Source: Agromyces mangrovi (lineage in GTDB: Bacteria; Actinomycetota; Actinomycetes; Actinomycetales; Microbacteriaceae). From it: 64,000 nucleotides of DNA. The stretch spans positions 1,116,001-1,180,000 of the forward strand of contig NZ_AP027737.1 of the NCBI RefSeq assembly GCF_030296695.1, written 5' to 3'. Made by a program: the position numbers and the translations under genes. A model generated the notes under the pieces. It saw only the letters and a list, made by a program, of their open reading frames with translations. It made no database searches and was not told the origin of the DNA. Positions within the stretch are counted from its first letter, which is position 1. Each line of letters begins with the position of its first letter. Shown piece by piece: positions 43,699 through 50,699 of this stretch.

Positions 43699-45303
43699 AT
43701 GCTCGAGACCGCACCCTGGCTGACCCTGGTACCGCCGGTGATCGCGATCCTGCTGGCGATCATCACGAAGAAGGTGATGCTGAGCCTCGGGGCCGGCGTC
43801 GTCGCGGCGGCGCTGCTCATCGCGGCGTTCAATCCGCTCGAGACGCTGCGGCTCGTGTGGGAGTCGTTCGCCGAGATCTTCTGGGTCGACGGCGGCGTGA
43901 ACACCTGGTACGTCTACATCCTCGTCTTCACGCTCGCGCTCGGCGTGATCGCCGCGTTCATCATGATGTCGGGCGGTACCAAGGCGTTCGCCGACTGGGC
44001 GGTGGAGCGCATCAAGACCCGACGCGGCGGCATGTTCCTGCCGGCCATCCTCGGCATCGTCATCTTCATCGACGACTACTTCAACGCCCTCGCGGTCGGC
44101 CAGATCAGCCGGCCGGTCACCGACCAGCACCGCATCTCGCGCGCCAAGCTCGCGTACATCGTCGACTCGACGTCGGCCCCGGTCGCGGTGCTCGCCCCGT
44201 TCTCGAGCTGGGGCGCGTACATCATGGGCATCCTCGCGCCCATCGTCGCGGCCTCGGCTCTGACGCTCAGCAGCGTGCAGGCGTTCCTCGGCGCGGCCGC
44301 CGCGAACTACTACGCGATCGCCGCCGCGGTGCTCGTGTGGCTCGTCATCATCTTCAAGGCCGACCTCGGGCCGATGCGCCGCGAGGAGCGGCGGGCGATC
44401 GTCGAGGGCCGACCCTATGCCGAGGGCGAGGTCGTGCCCGGCGCGCTCAGCGAGGACCTGCCGGTGCACGAGCCCGGCGCGAAGCGCGCCCTCGTCGTGC
44501 CGTTCGTCGCACTGGTCGTCGGCGTGTTCACGGGCATCGTCTGGACCGGTGTGAGCGCAGGTGGCTCGTGGAACGTCGTCGACATCCTCGCCTCGACCGA
44601 CACGAGCGCCGCGCTCATCTTCGGCGGCGCGCTCGGCCTCGTCGCCGCGCTGTACTACTACTTCCGCTACACCACGGCGAACCCGAAGTTCGCGTGGAAC
44701 ACGTTCGGCCGCGGCTGGTGGGAGGGCGTCAAGTCGATGATGCCCGCGGTCGGCATCCTGATCCTGGCGTGGATGCTCGGCGGACTGATCGACGCGCTCG
44801 GCACGGGCGTCTTCCTCGGCGAGCTCGTCGAGTCGTCGAACCTCTCGCCGGCGTGGTTGATCCCGATCGTGTTCGTGCTCGCCGCGGCGATGGCGTTCTC
44901 GACGGGCACGTCGTGGGGCTCGTTCGGCCTGCTGCTGCCGATCGCGGGCGGCATCGTGAACGCGGTGGATGCCCCGGAGCTGCTGCTCCCGATGCTCGGC
45001 GCCGTGCTGGCGGGCGCCGTCGCGGGCGACCACAGCTCGCCGATCTCCGACACGACGATCCTCTCCGCGACCGGCGCGGGCGCGAACGTGATCACGCACG
45101 TGGTGACGCAGCTGCCGTTCGTCGGCATCGCGGGCGGCTCGGCGATCGTCGGCTACGTCGTGCTCGCGGCGACCGACCTCATCTGGCTCGGACTGGTCGT
45201 GACCCTCGTCGTGCTCGCGGGCTGCGTGTTCCTGGTGCGGCTCATCCGGCAGCCCGTCGAACGCGAGGCGGCGGAGGTCGCCGAAACCGCGGCGACCGAG
45301 TAG
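43699..45303 (+). CDS. NhaC-family Na+/H+ antiporter
   Basis: Membrane antiporter of 534 aa, about 12 helices. Conserved segments: FLPAILGIVIFIDDYFNALA with the acidic pair in a helix, SAPVAVLAPFSSWGAY, FSTGTSWGSFGLLLPIAGG and AGDHSSPISDTTILSATGAG, all NhaC/ArsB-superfamily hallmarks. Some relatives exchange other organic anions or amino acids, so substrate is not certain. GGAGGGGG lies 5 bases before ATG. It is divergent from the flavin/importer locus and may or may not be linked to it. Confidence 0.88.
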   Translation: MLETAPWLTLVPPVIAILLAIITKKVMLSLGAGVVAAALLIAAFNPLETLRLVWESFAEIFWVDGGVNTWYVYILVFTLALGVIAAFIMMSGGTKAFADWAVERIKTRRGGMFLPAILGIVIFIDDYFNALAVGQISRPVTDQHRISRAKLAYIVDSTSAPVAVLAPFSSWGAYIMGILAPIVAASALTLSSVQAFLGAAAANYYAIAAAVLVWLVIIFKADLGPMRREERRAIVEGRPYAEGEVVPGALSEDLPVHEPGAKRALVVPFVALVVGVFTGIVWTGVSAGGSWNVVDILASTDTSAALIFGGALGLVAALYYYFRYTTANPKFAWNTFGRGWWEGVKSMMPAVGILILAWMLGGLIDALGTGVFLGELVESSNLSPAWLIPIVFVLAAAMAFSTGTSWGSFGLLLPIAGGIVNAVDAPELLLPMLGAVLAGAVAGDHSSPISDTTILSATGAGANVITHVVTQLPFVGIAGGSAIVGYVVLAATDLIWLGLVVTLVVLAGCVFLVRLIRQPVEREAAEVAETAATE

Positions 45304-45313
45304 CCGCGCGCCG

Positions 45314-46273
45314 TCACCAGGGGCTGGTGCAGGCCGCCGCGTCGAGGCACTCGCGCACGGTCGCGGCGTCGAGCGCGTGCTCGAGCTCGCGTGCGGTCGG
45401 CAGGTCGGCGCCCACGCGCCCGACCGTGATCGATGCCGCCGTCACGGCGCGCTTGCCGAGCCGGGCGAGGGCGTCGTGGTCGAGCGTCGCGGGCGGGGCA
45501 TCCGTCGCCAGCAGCCCCGCGATGAGCGCCGCCATGAAGGTGTCGCCGGCCCCGACGGTGTCGCGCACGTCGACCGGCACGGCGGGCACCGCGGCGGATG
45601 CCTCGGTGTTCGCGACCACCGCACCGTCGCCGCCGAGCGTGACGGCCACGACTCCGGCCCCTGCGCCGAGCAGCTCGGCCACCACGACGTCGATCGCGCG
45701 ACCGGGGTAGAGCCACGCGGCGTCCTCGTCGCTCAGCTTGACCACGTCGCACGACGCCGCGAGCGACTCGACCTCGACGCGGGCGGTGTCTGCGTCGCCG
45801 ATGAGCGCGGGCCGGATGTTCGGGTCGAACGTGACGAGCGCGCGCCCCGACGCGGCGGCCACCGCCTCGCGCACGAGCGCCGCGCCGGGCGCGAGGAACG
45901 CGGCGATCGATCCGGTGTGCAGCATCCGCTCGCCGGCGAGCGCGGGCGCGGCGGGAAGCTGCCAGGCGATGTCGAAGTCGTACGTGGCCGAGCCGTCGGC
46001 GGCGATGGTCGCCCGGGCGCTCGCGGTGCGGTCGAGGCTCCACGAGCCCGCGTCGATCATGACACCGGATGCCTCGAGATGCGCGGCGATCGCCTCGCCG
46101 TACGCGTCGCGGGCGAGCGCCGTCACGAGCCTCGCGCCGACGCCCAGCCGGGCCAGCCCGAGCGCCACGTTCGCGGGCGATCCGCCCGGGGCATCCGTCT
46201 CGCCACCATCGGCGTCGATGACGACGTCCATGAGCGATTCGCCGACCACCAGCACCTGTGCTTCCGGGCTCAT
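45314..46273 (-). CDS. PfkB-family carbohydrate kinase (fructokinase-like)
   Basis: Sugar kinase of the ribokinase superfamily, 319 aa. Substrate-side motif GGSPANVALGLARLG and the C-terminal signature DVRDTVGAGDTFMAALIAGL with the catalytic Asp are both present; LVTFDPNIRPAL also fits. The GGSPAN form is commoner in fructokinases than in true ribokinases (GGKGAN). TAGGCT lies six bases before ATG 46273 on the minus strand (46280-46285), so a leaderless mRNA is expected. Its 3' end contains CACCAG-GGG-CTGGTG (45315-45329), possibly a small bidirectional terminator. Confidence 0.88.
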   Translation of the reverse strand: MSPEAQVLVVGESLMDVVIDADGGETDAPGGSPANVALGLARLGVGARLVTALARDAYGEAIAAHLEASGVMIDAGSWSLDRTASARATIAADGSATYDFDIAWQLPAAPALAGERMLHTGSIAAFLAPGAALVREAVAAASGRALVTFDPNIRPALIGDADTARVEVESLAASCDVVKLSDEDAAWLYPGRAIDVVVAELLGAGAGVVAVTLGGDGAVVANTEASAAVPAVPVDVRDTVGAGDTFMAALIAGLLATDAPPATLDHDALARLGKRAVTAASITVGRVGADLPTARELEHALDAATVRECLDAAACTSPW

Positions 46274-46341
46274 GTCGTGAGCCTACCCGCGCCGCACCCG
46301 ATTGCGGCGAGCGCGAAACGCGCGAGCGCTAGCGTGGAGCC

Positions 46342-47382
46342 ATGCGCTTCGCCGGCGAGTTCCGAGCGTCGCGGCGACTGCCGCTGCTGCAGGTCGCCAA
46401 GTCGATCGTGGCCACGCTCACGGCGTGGCTCCTCGGCGGCCTCCTGTTCCCCACCACGCTGCCGATCTTCGCGGCCATCGCGGCCCTGCTCGTGGTGCAG
46501 CCGAGCGTGAACCAGTCGCTCGGCAAGGGCATCGAGCGCAGCGTGGGCGTGATCGTCGGGGTCATCCTCGCGTCGGTGCTGGGCCTGTTGCTCGGGCCCG
46601 CGTCGTGGGTCGTGCTGCTCGCGATCATCGTGGCGAGCCTCACCTCGTGGGGCCTGAAGCTCACGTCGGGCACGTCGAACCAGGTCGCGATCAGCGCCAT
46701 GCTGGTGCTCGCCCTCGGGCAGGCGACCCCGCAGTACGCGCTCGACCGCGTGCTCGAGACCGTGCTCGGCGCGTTCATCGGCATCGTCGTGAACGCGCTG
46801 ATCGTGCCGCCCGTGCTGGTCGAGCCGGCCCGTCGCGCGGTGGTCGACCTGGGCCTCGAGGTCGCCGCGTCGATGGATCGCCTCGCGCACGGCCTGGCCG
46901 ACCCGCAGCGGCCGGCCGACGTGTCGGGCATCATCATCGAGGCCCGGCTGCTGCGACCGATGACGGATGCCGCGGAGCAGGCGCTCGACGACGCGCGCGA
47001 GTCGCTCGCGCTGAACCCGCGCCGCCAGTCGCATCGGCGCGAGCTCGAACAGCTCGAGGCGCTGCTCGAGCGACTGCGCCCGATCACGACGCAGCTCATC
47101 GGCATGACCCGCGCGTTCCACGACCACTACGACGAGTCGCTGCACGACGAGCCGTCGGTGCGCTCGATCCGCGACGAGCTCGAGCGCGCCGCGCACGACG
47201 TGCGCCTGCTCGTGCGCCCCGCCGAGCGAGAGCCCGAGCCGATGACCACCGAGATCCCGGTGCTCACCGCGCCGCTCGCCCTCGCCCCGCCGCGGTCGAC
47301 GCACTGGGTGGTGATCGGCTCGCTCATGGAGGACCTGCGGCGCATCCACGAGGGGATCGTCGGCGAGGACGACGCGGGCTGA
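46342..47382 (+). CDS. Aromatic acid exporter/FUSC-like membrane protein
   Basis: A 346-aa membrane protein: six closely spaced helices (about residues 16-165, for example LAIIVASLTSWGLKL and TVLGAFIGIVVNALIVPPVL), then a cytoplasmic helical domain (about 170-280, RRQSHRRELEQLEALLERLR) and a polar tail. This is the ArAE_1/FUSC layout, a half-length form likely to dimerise, proposed to export aromatic acids or other small anions. TAGCGT (46330-46335) six bases before ATG suggests a leaderless mRNA. Divergent from the PfkB kinase. Confidence 0.78.
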   Translation: MRFAGEFRASRRLPLLQVAKSIVATLTAWLLGGLLFPTTLPIFAAIAALLVVQPSVNQSLGKGIERSVGVIVGVILASVLGLLLGPASWVVLLAIIVASLTSWGLKLTSGTSNQVAISAMLVLALGQATPQYALDRVLETVLGAFIGIVVNALIVPPVLVEPARRAVVDLGLEVAASMDRLAHGLADPQRPADVSGIIIEARLLRPMTDAAEQALDDARESLALNPRRQSHRRELEQLEALLERLRPITTQLIGMTRAFHDHYDESLHDEPSVRSIRDELERAAHDVRLLVRPAEREPEPMTTEIPVLTAPLALAPPRSTHWVVIGSLMEDLRRIHEGIVGEDDAG

Positions 47383-47471
47383 CGGGCATCCGCCCGCTCG
47401 CTCCTCCACAAGCGGACCGGACGCCGGTGCACCGCGTCGTACCCTCGACCGACAGTCACCGAGAGGACGCC

Positions 47472-48362
47472 GTGAGCGAGCAGACCGACGACCAGACCAC
47501 CCCGGCCCAGCCCGCGCCCGAGGCGACCGCGGCCGCACCCGAGGCACCGGCTGCCGCGCCGGCCCCCGCAGCTGAGGCGGGGTGGAGCGCGCCCGGCGCG
47601 TCCGCGACCGCCACCGCGACCCTGCCCGAGATGTCGCAGCAGGCGGCGCCGCCCGCACCCGAGCCCACCGCCGAGGAGGCGGCCGCCGCGCCCCGCGGCG
47701 TGGGGGCCCTCGCGATCATCGCGGCAGTCGTCGCCGCGATCGCACTCGTCGGCGCCTTCGTGCTGCCGCTCGTCGGCATCCTCGCATCGGTGCCGGCGAT
47801 CGTGCTCGGCATCGTGGCGCTCGTGCTCGCGGTCGTGCGCCGCCGCCGCGCGCTCGCGAAGGTGCTCGGCATCGTCAGCATCGTCGCCGGCGCGCTCGCG
47901 CTCATCGTCGCGGTGATCGTGTCGCTCGTCACGGCGCTCTCCGACCCGATCGTGCAGGCCGAGATCGACGCCGCGCTCGCCGAGCTCGACGAGACCTCGC
48001 AGGAGGCGCCCGCCCCGGTCGACGAGCCGGCCGATGGCGACGCCGCGGGTGCGGTCGACGACGGGTCGGATGCCGCGGGCGACGCAGCGGGCGACGACGC
48101 TGACGCCGACGACGCCGTCGACAAGACGCAGCGGTGGGAGCTCGACCCGGCCGAGGTCGAGTACTACGTCACGCTCGACTGGAACGACCAGGCCGAGGCC
48201 GAGGGTGCGCCGTGGCGCGCGACCGGCACCGACTGCGGCGACGCACCCAATCGGGTCGCGACCGGCGACTCGTACACCTGCGTCACCAGCTTCGACGACG
48301 GCGACCGCGTGCAGGTGCTGATCGACATCAGCGAAGAGGGCTGGACCTGGCTGACCCCGTAG
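47472..48362 (+). CDS. Membrane protein with DUF4190-like and DUF4333-like regions
   Basis: A 296-aa protein of unknown function. Residues 1-75 are Ala/Pro/Glu-rich and disordered; about 77-155 hold two to three hydrophobic helices (ALAIIAAVVAAIALVGAFVL, LGIVSIVAGALALIVAVIVS); 175-220 is an acidic Asp/Ala linker; the C-terminal 75 residues (CGDAPNRVATGDSYTCVTSF, then VQVLIDISEEGWTW) resemble a DUF4333 domain with two cysteines that may pair outside the cell. GTG 47472 is preceded by GAGAGGA; TACCCT about 28 bases upstream is a possible -10. The short gap after the exporter (47383-47471) contains one GGCATCC copy. Confidence 0.7.
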   Translation: MSEQTDDQTTPAQPAPEATAAAPEAPAAAPAPAAEAGWSAPGASATATATLPEMSQQAAPPAPEPTAEEAAAAPRGVGALAIIAAVVAAIALVGAFVLPLVGILASVPAIVLGIVALVLAVVRRRRALAKVLGIVSIVAGALALIVAVIVSLVTALSDPIVQAEIDAALAELDETSQEAPAPVDEPADGDAAGAVDDGSDAAGDAAGDDADADDAVDKTQRWELDPAEVEYYVTLDWNDQAEAEGAPWRATGTDCGDAPNRVATGDSYTCVTSFDDGDRVQVLIDISEEGWTWLTP

Positions 48363-48371
48363 CAGCCCCGC

Positions 48372-48429
48372 CGAGTCGTCATGAACTGTCGCTTTCCGCG
48401 CACGGATAGCGACAATTCATGACGACTCG
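48372..48429. terminator. Long inverted repeat with 22-bp arms between convergent genes
   Basis: Arms at 48372-48393 (CGAGTCGTCATGAACTGTCG, then CT) and 48408-48429 match except for one position; the 14-base loop has its own CCG/CGG. It lies 9 bases after the stop at 48362 and contains the stop of the opposite gene (48417). Besides terminating both genes, its length and ATGA-rich composition, unlike the GC-rich surroundings, make it look like a dispersed repeat element. Confidence 0.75.
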
Positions 48430-49436
48430 CGGAAGGCGGGCGAGGGTCGGCCGAGCCAGTCGAGCGACTGGCCGTGCGGACCGGCGAACGCGACGAGGGT
48501 GCCGTCGAGGGCGAGCGCGAACCGCGACGACGCCTGCGTACCGTCGGGCTGCACGCCCGGCGTGACGCCCTGGCCCTCGAGCGAGATCCAGTGCGTGCGG
48601 CCGCGATCGGCCGCGAGCGCACGCACCTCGTCGGCGAACGCAGCACGGTCGTCGCGGCCGAGGTACACGATCGTGCCGGCATGGAACACCACCAGCGTGG
48701 CATCCGTCGGAGCCCCGGCCGCGACCTCGCGCAGCCGCTCGCGTCCGTCGCCCGCGACCAGTCGCGCGGGCTCCCGTCGCGCCACCTCGATCGCCCGGCG
48801 GATGCGCTCGCGCCGCTCGACCTGCTCGGGCCAGATCAGCGTCTCGAGCCAGCGCATGTCGTCGGCGTCGTCGACGTCGAGCGGCGCCAAGTCGATACCG
48901 GCGCGCCACACGATCTCGGGCATGCGCGCGGGCAGCGGCACCGGCCCGGTCGTCGCGCACTCCAGCAGCACGTCGGACTCGCCGAGCACGGTGTCGGCGA
49001 GCACGGGACCATCGTCGTAGCGGTAGGCGTAGCGATCCGGATACAGGCACAGACCCGCCGACGCACCCACCTCGAGCAGCGCGATCGGCCCGTCGATGCC
49101 GGCGAGCAGCGGCAGCATGGTGGCGCAGCGGCGCGGCTCGTTGGTCTGGGTCGCGCGGTGCAGCGCGGCATCCGCCACCGCCGGCCAGTGCGCGAGCAGC
49201 CACTCGCGCCACTCGCCGTACGCCCCCTCGGGCGCGCCGAGCAGGCGCGAGCACGCGAACACGAGGTTCGGCTGCCGCTTCGGCCGGGGCAGTTCGCGAA
49301 TGCGGTCGAGCACCTCGTCGTCGCCGGCCACACCGGTCGCCCACGCCTCGTAGATCGCCGACTGCCCGCGCGCCTCGTTCGCGGCGAACCGCGTGTACCA
49401 GTCGCGCGTGACGTCACCGGTCTGCTGCACCTGCAC
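48417..49436 (-). CDS. DUF2332 domain protein
   Basis: A 339-aa cytoplasmic protein of the DUF2332 family, function unproven. Family features: WYTRFAANEARGQSAIYEAW at the start, PRRCATMLPLLAGIDGPIAL, LEVGASAGLCLYPDRYAYRY (a methyltransferase-like glycine-rich turn), WRAGIDLAPLDVDD and VVFHAGTIVYLGRDDR. TAGACT six bases before GTG 49436 on the minus strand (49443-49448) fixes a leaderless start. Its last codons lie inside the 22-bp-arm repeat. Confidence 0.85.
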   Translation of the reverse strand: MQVQQTGDVTRDWYTRFAANEARGQSAIYEAWATGVAGDDEVLDRIRELPRPKRQPNLVFACSRLLGAPEGAYGEWREWLLAHWPAVADAALHRATQTNEPRRCATMLPLLAGIDGPIALLEVGASAGLCLYPDRYAYRYDDGPVLADTVLGESDVLLECATTGPVPLPARMPEIVWRAGIDLAPLDVDDADDMRWLETLIWPEQVERRERIRRAIEVARREPARLVAGDGRERLREVAAGAPTDATLVVFHAGTIVYLGRDDRAAFADEVRALAADRGRTHWISLEGQGVTPGVQPDGTQASSRFALALDGTLVAFAGPHGQSLDWLGRPSPAFRESS

Positions 49437-49502
49437 GCGCCGAGTCTACGGATGCCGCGCGCGTCCACCCTGCCGCGCTCACCCGGCCCCGCCGGTCGCG
49501 AT

Positions 49503-49541
49503 TACATGCAGATCGGACACATGGCGGCGAATACATGCAGA
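49503..49541. repeat. Two TACATGCAGA repeats upstream of the TspO-like gene
   Basis: TACATGCAGA at 49503-49512 and 49532-49541 (29 bases apart), with the related inverted TGCATGT at 49564-49570. They lie in the 263-base divergent gap 49437-49699, which also holds TACCGT (about 49676-49681), a likely -10 for the TspO-like gene. No other feature seen there. Confidence 0.45.
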
Positions 49542-49699
49542 CACGCCGCGTGTTCCACGCCGTTGCATGTTTTCGCGGCACGACGGTGCATCCGAACGGG
49601 CGGGTCCGCCTGAACCCTGTACGAGCGGCGCCGAACGCGCCGCGCGCCCTCCCGCCGACACCGGCGGCGAGGCCTACCGTGAGCACAGGAGGCAGCGAC

Positions 49700-50617
49700 A
49701 TGTCCGCATCCCACGAGACCACGGCGCGATCGACGACGAACGCCAACGCGAACGACGCGACCACGCCTGACCGCCCGACGGCAGCGCAGGCGACGGATGC
49801 CCCCGAGGCATCCGCCCGCCCCACCGCAACGAACGACCTGGCCCGCCAGCTCACCGTCGCCGTGAGCGCCGTGCTCGCGGTGGTGGGCTCGTTCATCGGG
49901 TCCGGCGCGGCCGGCGGCACGCCGATCCAGGACGCCGCGGGCGGCGCGCTGGCCGCCGACGCCACGCCCATCGCTCCGGGCACGGGCGCGTTCTCGATCT
50001 GGTCGGTGATCTACTTCGGGCTCCTCGCCTACGCGGTGTGGCAGTTCCTGCCCGCGCAGCGCACGGCCGAGCGCCACCGCCGCGTCGGCTACCCGGTCGC
50101 CGCCTCGCTGCTGCTGAACGCCGCGTGGATCCTGTCGATCCAGTTCGACGTGCTCTGGCTCAGCATCCCGATCATCGCCGTGCTGCTCGGCGTGCTCGTC
50201 GTCGCGTTCCTCACGCTGCTGCGCTGGCGGCCCGCGAACGCGCTCGACGCGCTGGTCACCGACGGCACGGTCGGCCTCTACCTCGGCTGGGTGTCGATCG
50301 CGACCGCCGCGAACGTCACGGCCGGGCTCGTCGCCGCCGGGTTCGACGGGTGGGGCATGGGGGCGGATGCCTGGGCCGTCGTGGTGCTCGCGGTCGCCGG
50401 CCTCGTGGGCGTCGCGATCGCCGTGCGCGGCGGCGGGCGCATCGCGCCGACGCTGTCGCTCTGCTGGGGACTCACCTGGGTCGCGATCGCACGTCTCGAC
50501 GGCGACCTGCTGTCGACGCCGGCCGCCGTCGCGGCGATCGTCGCGGTGGTCGTCGTGGTGATCGCGACGATCCTCGCCCGGGCGCGCCTCATGCTGCGCG
50601 GCGAGCAGCCGAAGTAG
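49700..50617 (+). CDS. Tryptophan-rich sensory protein (TspO/MBR-related) family
   Basis: Membrane protein of 305 aa with about nine hydrophobic segments. The TspO-like landmark is TGAFSIWSVIYFGLLAYAVW, followed by NAAWILSIQF and WRPANALDAL; length is about twice that of minimal TspO, as in the larger bacterial TspO/MBR-related proteins. Ligand unknown (tetrapyrrole or other). The first 50 residues are a Thr/Ala-rich tail partly encoded by a GGATGCC hairpin. GGAGG lies 7 bases before ATG 49700; the upstream in-frame ATG at 49535 was rejected because its extension looks non-coding. Confidence 0.78.
   Translation: MSASHETTARSTTNANANDATTPDRPTAAQATDAPEASARPTATNDLARQLTVAVSAVLAVVGSFIGSGAAGGTPIQDAAGGALAADATPIAPGTGAFSIWSVIYFGLLAYAVWQFLPAQRTAERHRRVGYPVAASLLLNAAWILSIQFDVLWLSIPIIAVLLGVLVVAFLTLLRWRPANALDALVTDGTVGLYLGWVSIATAANVTAGLVAAGFDGWGMGADAWAVVVLAVAGLVGVAIAVRGGGRIAPTLSLCWGLTWVAIARLDGDLLSTPAAVAAIVAVVVVVIATILARARLMLRGEQPK
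49794..49814. repeat. GGATGCC-family hairpin inside the TspO-like coding region
   Basis: CGGATGCC (49794-49801) and GGCATCCG (49807-49814) are perfect arms with a 5-base loop, encoding a disordered Ala/Glu/Ser stretch at codons about 32-38. Confidence 0.7.
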
Positions 50618-50699
50618 GGCGCCGCCCCGCGGCATCCGCTCGCCCGCCCTCCCGCATCGTCACTAGGCTGGCGACGACGACGCGGGGAGGCGGAGCGGC

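Noticed and set aside
45314..46273. PfkB kinase as the ribokinase (RcaD-like) of the flavin locus
   Set aside because: It has its own leaderless promoter, is separated by the antiporter gene, and its GGSPAN motif favours fructokinase over ribokinase. Kept only as a remote possibility.
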